NCBI GenBank assembly: GCA_002633005.1
Contig: NMRA01000149.1
Span: forward strand, 428,386 to 492,385
DNA length: 64,000 nucleotides
Direction of reading: 5' to 3'
Source of the DNA: Phoronis australis
Taxonomy: Eukaryota; Phoronida; Phoronidae
The translations under genes were made by a program, and so were the position numbers. The notes below the pieces were generated by a model that saw nothing but the letters and a program-made list of their open reading frames with translations, was not told the DNA's origin and ran no database searches. Shown here piece after piece: positions 1 through 12,100 of this stretch (its first letter is position 1; each line of letters opens with the position of its first letter).

Positions 1-166
1 CGCGGACAGGAGGTGCCTGCAGATCAGACACGCTCCAAATCAACATCTAATCTCAAGGTTGACCCCATGGAAGCTCATCAGCCCCAGGGGCCCCGCCCCG
101 CCATGTCTGCCAGTACCCTTCCCCGTAACTATCAACAACGTCAACCAGAATATGTCAATCGACCAG
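1..166 (+). CDS. AFDN: Afadin exon A (left-truncated)
   Basis: Open from the window edge, with STLPRNYQ and PEYVNRP near its end. It ends in phase 1 at CCAG|GTATGC. The true exon start is outside the window. Confidence 0.8.
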
Positions 167-3100
167 GTATGCTGTCTGATACTGCTTCACTTTGACTTGA
201 AATGTTTAGTGAAATTAGCATGCATTTAAGAATTTGCTAATATAAACTTTGAGTCTTATTATGGACATTAACAGAATCGCATAAAAGTATAGTCCTGCTC
301 CATTCAGGTCCTCAAGACCCTCGTCATCTGTACGCTAACCACCCTGGTCCACATGACCAGCAGAGAGACTATGTGAACCGCCCGGGGCCACAGGACATGA
401 GAGATCCACGTGACCCGCGCAATCAGCCCACGTACCAGAACTACCCTCCGGCTGATAACAGGTTTGTTGTGGCCATGGCCGTTAGGTGGGGAATTACAAT
501 TTGTGGCTTCTGAAGAAATTGATGACGTGTCATTTGATTTGGAGATGACCAGACTGAAGGAATTTTGCCTAATTTATATTGTGTACACCTTGAAGTTAAT
601 CTTGTTGATTGTATTCCCTTCACTTGTATACAAACCTAGTCCATTGAATATTAAAGATGCATTTTGCCCTGGTAAGCTGACTAAAACACGGTAATAGAAT
701 TTGGCCTTTTACTGTCATAAAATTGGTCTCATAATATTGCTCACGGTGAAAAGATTCTATTTCCGTTACCAACAAGAACATTGAAACCAACAGCGACTCC
801 AGAAAGTGCTTTAAAGAATTTATTGGAAGTGTCCAACAATAACATTGCAATTAAAAAATGGTGCAGTGCCTGTGACTTCAGTGGTCAACCTATTCAGCAA
901 TCATTCATGATCGGACGAGCTTGGTAGTATTTGTAATGTTATGTAGGGCCTCATCCAAGCTTGGTAATATTTGTAATGTTATGTAGGGCCTCATCCAAGC
1001 TTGGTAATATTTGTAATGTTATGTAGGACCTCATCCGCAAGTCTGTACATTTACCTAAATATCTACGAAACTACAGAATTTAACTCTGACAGCAAAACTT
1101 TATATTTTCTGAAATTAGGATTTGCGTAGAATTTGAATTTTGACTTTTTACCAACTTGCCAATAATTAAGAATGGTAAATTCATAGCAAAATAACAGGAT
1201 CAATAACATGACAATTTCACATGATATAATTATTCAAGATAAAATCTCAAAAACGCTGTTACTGTATTCTAGGTTATCATTTCATTTGATGCAGCTTCAA
1301 ATTTTTTTTTCATAAAAATAATGTTAAGTCCTAATTTTGATATCCTCTCATGCAAGAGTGGAACATTTTAACAACAATTCCTAACAGCATTATGGAGAAA
1401 TATGTATAAACCATAGTATCTTGAAGTTTCATGTGAATCTGATCTGCCATTTATGAGATACAATGTTCTCAATTTGGTCAAAATTGAAATTTTTCTAGGG
1501 CACTGCCTAACCTTGCCCCAAAGTGGTTCGGTTAAGAATTCAACATTAACATAAACAGGGGAAAATGTAGCTTTAAGAGTTTGGAATTATTTGAAGGTTT
1601 TTTGGCTGAGCTTGGCGTTCTTGTGTGTGTAGGCTGTTATTGATGATGGCATCAATCATAATTTCAGATACGGTGCACCTGCACACCTGCGTCAGCCAGA
1701 GCATGGACGTTCTAGCCCCTACCAACAGACTCAGACTCTGCAGGACACTGTGTCAGCTACTCGCCACCAAGACCAGCAGTACCAACCAAGGCCGCAAGAA
1801 CCGGCACGCCACGAGCCAGTGCGTCAGCCTTCGTCATCCTCGCTGCGTGACCGGCCACGTTCTACTCATGATGTGGCACCGAACTCAACCAATGAGATTG
1901 ACCGCCACAGTCGTCCTCAGTCAGAGTTCTATGATCGTAGTGGTGGTCGACGTCCATCTCAAACAGACCGGTATGACCAAAGACCTTCACAGTCACCATA
2001 TGGCCGTGAGGGTGACATACCACGCAGTGAGGCCAACAATCAACAGTACCAGCAACACTTCTATCAGAATGCTCCTGTCAGAACACGCGAGGTAACGCCA
2101 CCTTTTGACCAGATGCGTAGACCACAGGAGGACCGTCCCAGAGTGCCTCCTTCGGTGGCACCAAAGCCTTCTGTATTGCCGAAGCCAGACAAGCCACGGG
2201 TTGCTCCTCAAGAAATCCCACGTGAAGATATTGACAACAGACAGACGCAGCAACCCTTTTTCGATCCCTCGGCAAGGCATGATGCTCCAAGGTCTCCCTA
2301 CCACCCATCAGGGTCACACCCAGGTCATTACCCAGATGATCGTTACAGAGCTACGCCTCCTAGGCAAGAGCACCTGTACGACACAGCAGCTCGCACCAAC
2401 GGCTCGCCAGAGCTTCCTCCACCTCCTCCTGAACTGGCCCCGCCATCCCAGCCGGAGGACAACCCTGCTGAAGAGCTTCCACCCCCACCCCCGCCCCCTG
2501 TCCACGATTATGTAAACTATGACCACCAAGGTCGTATTGTATCGTCAGAGCCTCCACGGTCTGACCAGCAGTGGCAGCAGCAGTATCCCCAATATGGAGG
2601 TCCGCAGTCGCGTGATCAGAGACCCTCGTACTCAGTTGGGCATCCCCAGTCAGGCCCCCAGCCACAAGAACCCTTCAGGCCTCAGAACAGGTGAGCTGAC
2701 CACGGTTACACCAATGCTTCATCTTGTTGGTGATTTTGGTATTCGTAAATCCCTTAGACATGGCAGGTTTACTTGTTTTTATCAGTACAATATAGCAGGT
2801 GGCCATAATTTTTAAAGTCACTCTTCTGTAGTCTTTGAAATCCACTTTGGTGGAGATTATTTTTATTTCTGTGTTGTATGGTTCACCCTAATATTACAGT
2901 TTTGAAACTGGCGCATGTACGCATTGCCTGTAACATGAGTTTCTACCTCGTTCTGGAATAATTTAAGATCAGATGAAAGTGGTAAGGTTTTTAAAACCCT
3001 AAAACGCTTCGGTTTAGAATTCAACATTTACAACTAAACGGGAGCTTTACCATCTGCACGTTTAAATCGTGATTGCAGTTCTCGGCTGGAATCTCAGCGT

Positions 3101-6100
3101 GGTGCCGTCACTCCACCGTGGCAGACTCCCGGTCAAAAGTACCCTGGCCAACCACAGCCACCGCAGCAGCTGTCGATCAACACACGTCCAACCGGTGGTC
3201 AACCAACACCAGACAAACAGATGTCGCCTTCGCCTTGGGAGAAAGAGGAGAAGGAGCGGCAGAAGATGGCGCTAGAGTCACAGGAGACAGCCGTCAGAAA
3301 TCAGTTGATAGATGAGCTACAGTCTAAGGTGAGTTTGACAAATGGATATTGGAGTCTCATGTTTAATGTTTTGAATTTGGCAACTATTTTTGTTGTTGTT
3401 TTGCTGGGCTTGCTCCATTTGCTGCGAATGCTTTTAACTTTTGGCATATTATATAATAAGCTGAAGAATTTGATCGTAGTTGTCTGGCTTGTTTCAGTCC
3501 TTCAATGGATGTGTCGCAATGGTGATGGTGTATCACTTTTACCTTGAGTAACGTCTACTTTAAGAGCAATTTTCCTCTTCTTCCCCCCAGCCATACTTGT
3601 CACCTGATGAACAGGAACGTCTTCGACGTCTGCGTCTGGACCAAGAGTTCCAGCGACGTGTGGAAGAGGTCAAGGCCAGGGGAAGTGATGACGAGGTGGT
3701 TGAGTCAGACGAGGAGATGACAGAGAGGGCCAAGGTAGGACACTGGGAGCTGGGTGAAGGAAGAGAGGCACCTGGCAGTTCATGGGTCATGCATGAGGTG
3801 TTGGTGTACAAGTTCTGGCTGTTCTCACACTTCTAGACACTGGTCTGCAGTTAACAAATTGTCATCACATTTGTTTGTCGAATGTTTTTCCAGCTCAATG
3901 TCACAACACAAACTGTCACTGATTTCTACAGTTTGTCCTGACTACTTACTGCATTGAAGTAAAAAACAAAAATTGTCTGAAAATTCGCAGCTGTAGTTGA
4001 TGTTTTTCATATTGCCCTGATTGAAGTTTATGTTCTTTCTCACTCAAGGTTTCTCTCATAATTGTGGTGTACACTATGAGTTACCCTTGAACAAGGTGCT
4101 CATGGAATGAGTTGTTGTTTGATTTAGTAATAGTGCTTTTGATGCTATTTGGACTGGATCATAGCAGTAGTGTAAAAGATACATGTGCTGGGGCAACTTG
4201 ACACGTGTGTGACAAATTAATCCCAACTTAATAAGGTTGGGTAACTTGTTTTAGAGTAACTCGCCCCTGGACAAATAGCGTGGACGCAAACCTGCTGACG
4301 TGGCAGAAGTAATTACCAGCTGTGCCCTTGCTCACTTACGTGTACACGGATGTCTATTCCTCTTTGTGCCATATTTGTTGCATGGTGTAGGGTGTGTAGT
4401 ATGGACGCTTGGCTAAATGGGGGCATGTTGTTCTTGGAGAACTCATAGTGTGGACATGACTAGTCCAGGATGTGGTTATTTATGCTCTTGTCATATTGTT
4501 CTCACGGCTGCTGTTGCTTATCATGCTCACTTTCTGTCTCCTTGTGTTCTTATTTGATTGTTGTCGGCTAGAAATCATTTCTTTGCACCTGCCATAGATC
4601 CTTCCTGTATGTTTTGTTTTATTTTTATCTCCACTGGCTTATCAACTAAGTAGATTCACCTTCTGTCAAACTTTGCAATTGTGTGTCTTTGAGTGTGCTT
4701 TAAGATGTTAGAATTCCATGATTCTCTTTTCCTGTGTTGTTTTTAAATACCATGCAGCACCCTCCTTGAAAACCAAGGTTTATGTTTTGGGTAGAACCTT
4801 TTGTTTTTTTTGTTTTGTTTTTTTTTTAATCCATTCCTAATTACACATGGTAAAACCTTGATCCATATAGAGTTCTTTGCTTGATCCATATAGAGTTCTT
4901 TGCTTGATCCATATAGAGTTCTTTGCTTGATCCATATAGAGTTCTTTGCTTGATCCATATAGAGTTCTTTGCTTGATCCATATAGAGTTCTTTGCTTGAT
5001 CCATATAGAGTTCTTTGCTTGTTTCAATAAGAGGATTCGTCAGCACTTATTTGTTCCATCCTAAGTTCCATCTTAATTTGGTGCATGGGACAAGAAAAAA
5101 AAAATTGTGACATTTGTGTCTTTTTTTTCAAGTGGTGATGCAGATTAATAGAATCATTTTTAAGATTCAGTTTGTTGTGTATAATTAACTGTTTTGCCAA
5201 CGACTGTTCATGTAACCATTTTGTATGTTAACCTCACATGTAGTCTGCTGTTTTGCTATTCTACCGTGTTTTGCTGTGCCTTAGTCCTTGCTTCGCGTGT
5301 CTACTTCAAACCCCCTGATGCCCAGCTCCCAAAGTTACCAGCTTTCCCTGTTGGTGTGGTTTAGACTTTAAGCCTTCTCTATTCAATGTTTGTCTGCTTT
5401 TCTATCAATTTGTATGGATTTTAATAGTATCCATTCTATTGTGGTTCATGACCATCTTGAACTGGGCAGTCGTTTTAGATCTGAACTGAAATTTTTTGGC
5501 AACAGTAGCCAAGTTTTGTCTTTATCTGCGATGTGAAGTGCATTTTGGTGAGTGGTTACACCTTTGCAATTTCCCATTTTTGGCCCAAGTCCTTGGAACA
5601 TACTGTCTGTTGTGTAAGGCTGTTGGGGTTATTTTCACAATACTATTGGGTAATTGGACTTTGACTAACAGGCGGGATAGAGCTAACCAATCGCACGGGT
5701 GAAGCAGAATGGTCACGTCTTGGCAAGGAATGAGGACACGCATATCTGACGTGTCTAATCCTTGTTTTAACTCTTTCTCGCCACTGTGTATTTCAATAGG
5801 CTGTTTTTAACCAGGGCCGCACTGCACTGCTACACATGATGACAGAAGATCTGGAGAGGTCCAAACAGAGGCTGGCCGAGAGTGATGCTCAGAGGAAACG
5901 TGATGAGGAACAAGGAGAGCGGGAACGACAGCAGACGTGAGTAGGGGTCATGTGACTAAGGAGTCATTCAGTAAACCAAGTTTTGTTCTTGCCACAGTCA
6001 CTTGCACTATTACTGATAAAGACTTAGTTACCATGTTTAATACAGCATCAAATATAATGTAAGGCATATCACTATATGAGAACAGTAATTCATTGGATTG

Positions 6101-9100
6101 CCATTTAATGCGTAATATTGACATGGAAGTAAATGACGTATTGAAATTACGTACAGCCTGAAATTGATTTGCAGGATAAATTAAGTTCACACTTAATCAC
6201 ATATTGTGTTTATAAACTGTACAGTATTTTAAATGCACTTAAGCAGTCTTGTCACTGTCACTGATTTTGATCTAGTTTATGAGTGTTGTTTTCTGTTTGT
6301 CTCAAGTTTCATTTCATTTAAACATTGGAAGTGTTAATTAGTACAAGTATTCAAGGCCATGGGCCCAAAGTGCAATTACAGCAATTAAAGTTATAATACT
6401 GTACAAACTTTTATTTATGTAATGATGATCTCTTACAAAATGAACGGTAAATGAAACTAATAACACCTTTGTCTTTCATTAAACTATTGAATGTGTTCAT
6501 ACTGGGACTGCAACAATGGTTATGATTGTTATGATCTTTATGGAAATGCCACAATTCACGTTCATGGTTTGTTGCTTTATCTCTTAACTTGACATATAAT
6601 CCCATACCTTTTCTTACAATTCTTGTCATCTGCTCAAGTTAGGAACAGGGTATTTGGTCCAGATCTCATTCTCGTGAAGTTTGACTTGAGAACAACTTAC
6701 TACAGTGGGTGTGCTCTTGTAATACTGGCTCCAGGTTTGCCTGGTATATTTGTTGTATTCATTGAGAATTATGCATTCAGTTGCTTCAATACTTGGTACT
6801 TGTAGACAAGACCGCATCCTGCAGCAGCTGGAGCAGCAGCGAAATGAGGAGAAGATGAGAAATCAGATGAGACAGGAGAAGAAACAGAGGGAACATGAGG
6901 AGTGGTTACGCAAGCAGAGGGTAGGTGGCGCTTTAGGCAGTCTCTGAGAAGCCAAGTTAAAATGTATTCACTTTCTACTTTAGAGCCCTTAAGACTGAGG
7001 AGTCAGTGGAAGCATGCAAATTAGAGAAGCTTGATAAAAATGAATACATTTTAATTAGCAACATGACCAAAGAGCATGAGGGCTCTGTCCTTTGATAGTT
7101 TTGTAATCCATTTTGTATTCACGTGTCATTTTGCCCTAAACCCTGGAAATCTTGCATCTGCGTAGCTGCTTATCAATATTTATTCATGCCACATGTGATA
7201 TTTTGTGATTCTTCAAAGTCGTCTTGACACAAGAAGTGTTGTCGGTTTGTACAACTTGAGTAAGGGCATGTCGCTAGCTTCACCAACCATCGTCTGCTTC
7301 ATAGTGCAGCTGCACTCTAAGCTGCAGATGTTAACACACTGGCTGAGTGTGCCAATGCATGAGCTGTCTGCCCCAACCTCAAATCCGGAGTGTTTTAGCA
7401 CCTTTCAAACAGCTCCGATTTTCATTCGAAAACAACAACTATTTGTATGAAATTAATTTACTTGAAATCCTTGCTGTATGCGTAACCCACATTTTTAAAA
7501 CAACATTTTTTGCGAAAAGGGGCACAGTTAACCTCAAAGCAATACTTGTTGTTCAACACTGCGCAACTACTCTATCATGCTGCAGATTGTAGCTTTATAT
7601 TTATTTCTATAACGGAAAGTTAATCCCAAAGTAATTCTTTTCACCAAATAACTTTCTGAAAAATGTTTTGAATTGGTTTTAACAGTAATTGATAAGGTTA
7701 CTAACTTTCAAGTAAAAATCAAATCAATGTAGCAATTAAATGAAGTGTTGAATCTACTCTTTAACCCATTTAGTCCCATAGAATTCTAATTTCTGCTTTG
7801 ACAGCGTAACACTGGTCAATCAGTAANTTGTGATTCTTCAAAGTCGTCTTGACACAAGAAGTGTTGTCGATTTGTACAACTTGAGTAAGGGCATGGCGCT
7901 AGCTTCACCAACCATTGTCTGCTTCATAGTGCAGCCGCACTCTAAGCTGCAGATGTTAACACACTGGCTGAGTGTGCCAATGCATGAGCTGTCTGCCCCA
8001 ACCTCAAACCCGGAGTGTTTTAGCACCTTTCAAACAGCTCCGATTTTCATTCGAAAACAACAACTATTTGTATGAAATTAAATTACTTGAAATCCTTGCT
8101 GTATGCGTAACCCACATTTTTAAAACAACATTTTTTGCGAAAAGGGGCACAGTTAACCTCAAAGCAATACTTGTTGTTCAACACTGCGCAACTACTCTAT
8201 CATGCTGCAGATTGTAGCTTTATATTTATTTCTATAACGGAAAGTTAATCCCAAAGTAATTCTTTTCACCAAATAACTTTCTGAAAAATGTTTTGAATTG
8301 GTTTTAACAGTAATTGATAAGGTTACTAACTTTCAAGTAAAAATCAAATCAATGTAGCAATTAAATGAAGTGTTGAATCTACTCTTTAACCCATTTAGTC
8401 CCATAGAATTCTAATTTCTGCTTTGACAGCGTAACACTGGTCAATCAGTAATAATAGCATGTTAGCCACCCATGCATGACATAGTGTACTCATTGACCCC
8501 TTATCTCACCCAGGCCGCTGGTGCTAAGCCCGAGGAGCGACCAAGATTGCCAAGCTCTGAGAAGGAACGACTACGACAGAGGCTAGAAGAGGTTAGCATG
8601 CGTGTTGTTGCTGCGTACAATAGTTGTCTTGTTGATGCAATTAATTGCCACAAGTGGCCCGTGTTGGTTGTTTCAGTTTAGCATAACATTTAGAATAGGC
8701 TTTGGAAAAGCAACTTTTTCAATTTTGTCTTAGTATAGTGCATTAGATTTTACTGTGAATAAGACTGCTGGCGAACTTGTGGGTTTTAGTTTTGCATTCT
8801 TTATGATTTCGATAACAGGGGAATGTTGTTAGAGCAAGAGAAAGTAAGTCATCAATTCATAAACAAATTTGATCAATAGAAATGATATTGTTGAAATGCC
8901 CTGATTAAATGTTCACACTGTGATACAAATGTATTGTGATCATTCTTCACTACTTTAAGTTGACACAATGTTCTGACTGTCATCCATTGTGGCCAGCGAC
9001 GTCTTAAGTCAACATATTTTTTAGAAGAACAGGATACACCTTGTCAAATCGTGTTTTGGCACTCTTTTCTTTTAAAGTTTCATCCTTGGGACTCTGAACA

Positions 9101-12100
9101 CTAGGTTAACTGAAACTTTGCACAAGATAGTTTTATCCTGATGTGTTTAATCCCTGTTGAAGACATTTGAAGATGACTCATGTGGTAACAAAATGAATCA
9201 CCCTTCATTATTTGGTTGCTATTCGCCTGGGGCCCAATTCATCGAAGGTCATAAGGTCACTCTTGGCTACGACAGTAGTAACTTTCCATTGACATGGCTC
9301 GTGAAAGTGGCCATTGAGTCCAAATGTAAAAAAATCCTTACAGTAGTTGCAATGTTTTTGCTCTCCTAAAGGGTGCAGTACTGCATGTGCAATAGTGCAC
9401 CTACAACCGTCTTATCTACGACAGGACTTGCGGTCATTAATAACATGTTCCTCTCGTGTCATGACTGCAGTTTTATTATTTCCATTACGTCAGTCTATTA
9501 TTGGGTTTGTAGAATTAGAAGTGCACGAGTTTGTCTGTTTGTTGAACTGAAGATAAGTTTTTCTGCTAATTGTCCTTTGCTACAAATGGGCATGCATGGT
9601 CCAGTTTTGAATGACCAAATTCCTGATCATTAATCAAGTGGTAGTGAACCGGTAGTTGATTTAATGGTCTTTTTATCACAAGGACAACACAAATAGTACT
9701 TATTGCATATTCTTTCACTAGTTCAGTATACATTCATTGTTAGTCTGTGTGACATACAGATGTCGCTGCTGTCTATTTTAGCACATCAACTACAGTGGGC
9801 GGGCCTATTCCCCGCCCCCTGACAACAATCGCCTTCAACAAGCACAGGTGAACTGTCCGACACTGTCACTCTGTGCTTAGAGTCTGCTCTTCTGACATTA
9901 AGTTATCTTTTCTTGTATGACTGTGTCTTTGGTGATGGAACGATGTGATCGTGTTTCTTTAAAACTGCATATTGTAGTCTGATCAAAAAGATACTACAAA
10001 CCTTCAGAATCTATTTCTATTCTCGGAAAAATTGTGCTGATGAGATGAGAACACTGTTTTGTATGGAGTTGGAATGGAAAATCAAAGAAGTGAATTCACG
10101 ATTAGCAAGCTCAGGAGATGAATATTGATAGCAATTTCTTGGTTTCATATTTTCTTTTTATTTGATGTTGTGGCCAGTATTTAAGAGTTTGTGTGTTGTA
10201 AGCATGGACAGAGAACTTGTATGTGTGCAAAATATCCATGGTTTAATGCCCTATTAACTATATTGAGCAGCTGCATTGCCTTAATATTTACTTCAACTTA
10301 CATAATAACCAGCTGATGCCAGTAGTGCAGTCAATGAATGATATCACTTAACATATTAATTCACTTTGTGGCTTAACCCAGCTTAGTTTAACCTGTATAA
10401 TGCATTTCTCGCTAGCAAATTAAAACATTTGGGTAGAAGTTGAATGGGTTTTGTAGTGTTGAAATCAAATAGCATTTTTGTGCAGATAGCTCATGAGTTT
10501 AAACCTTAATGGCTACATAATGATACATTATTATTTATAAATCGTTAAGCTTCAAGTGATGTATAATAAGAGGTAACATAATTAAAATACCCTGTTACAA
10601 TGTTTAAGGATTGTACTGTGTCATCTATATTGCACTAAAATTTGGCAAATGCAGTGTTGCATTAGTTGCATGAAATTTGAACTTGCAGAATTTGTTTTAA
10701 AACACTTTCAAACTGAACTCTCTGAATTTCTAAATGGACCAATTGATATCAAAAATTTGATTTCTAAACATTTATAGACTTTTTTTAAGGAAATTATTCA
10801 TCAAGCTTCATTCTAGTGTTGTTGTTATATAAGTAACAGTAATAATCTAATAGTATCAATCAATATTAATATCATTATTAACTGCAATTTCTGATAAGTA
10901 GCTCGTGTGTTTCAACTTTTGTTTGTTTGTGTCGCCCAGGAACTGCGTGAGAAGCAGCGCCGAGAACAGGAAGAACACAAACGTATAGAAATGAGAGAAG
11001 AGGAGAAGTTACGCACACGACGGGAGGAGGAAGTCCGGCTTAAACGTGAACAGGTAGGTCTGGCCGTGATCTACAGTACAAAACAAAAGTATTCAGACAA
11101 AAGCTCCATGTGATCATCATCAGAGTAGTCTCCCCTGATGACTGAGAATGAAGGGGAGTTAACAGGAAAGTTAATAACATGATTAAGCCTTCTGTAATTT
11201 ATAAATTTGCTCCCATAATGGGTATTTCCAGCCATTTTTGTTGTTAACAGAATTATAGTGTTCTGATGGGGGAAAACAGTATCTTGTCTGATTTCTTTTG
11301 TCTTGTACTGTAATCATGACTGGCTGTACGATTAGTCTTTATGGTTGGCATGTTGTTATAGGAAGTACCTTAAGAGATGGAAGATATAGAAGGCAGAGAA
11401 CATTACATGCCTGGTAAAATGAGGGGCACACAAAAAATTAAACATTCAGTTAAGATGTTACGCAAACGATGGACACAAGACAGTGAAGAATTGTTCGCAT
11501 TTATTATGGCGTATGTCCATCTCCCACACTGCGGCTAAGCGAGGGAATATTGAAAAAACTCAGACGACGTCCTTTTCATGGCTAGCAAATAGTGTATAGG
11601 TATTTTGTGCCCAAACTGTGGTTCGCACTTGCCTCCATGAACAGTGTTCAAACTTCAGCACATACATGTGCTGGCCCGCTGAGCCAGTTAATCTGAAAAT
11701 TTACTGGCCCAGGTGCCAAGTTAGCTTTCAAAAGTTATTGGCTCACCGCAAATCCACAGACCCCGGGGCACCGGGCCAGTGCGCATTTCGAACGCTGTCC
11801 ATGAATCCTATTTTTAATGTGATGCTTTTGGTAAGTGTTTTGCATTCATATCATATTTTTATAGGAACGTCAACAGTTGCGTGAGATGGAGGCTGTGCGC
11901 GATGCTGAGGAACGCGCCATCCGTGAAGATATGCGTCGCAAGGAGGAGCAGTCTCGGCAGCTGTATCAGTATCACACGTATCAAAATATTGACAACAAGG
12001 GAAGCATAGCTCCACCCCCTCCTGAACGCAAATCTTCATATGACCTTGTCAATCAACATGGCTATCGTGCTGGTCCAACATCCCCGTCTTCATCGACCCT

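Noticed and set aside
2105-2515. 136-aa and other ORFs overlapping afadin exon C
   Set aside because: Shadows of the real proline-rich frame, which alone keeps phase with neighbouring exons.
4858-5021. CRISPR-like direct repeats
   Set aside because: The repeats are contiguous with no spacers, and the DNA is animal; it is a minisatellite.
4743-5046. Two overlapping minus-strand ORFs with periodic peptides
   Set aside because: All three frames of the 23-bp array give the same repeating words; no coding support.
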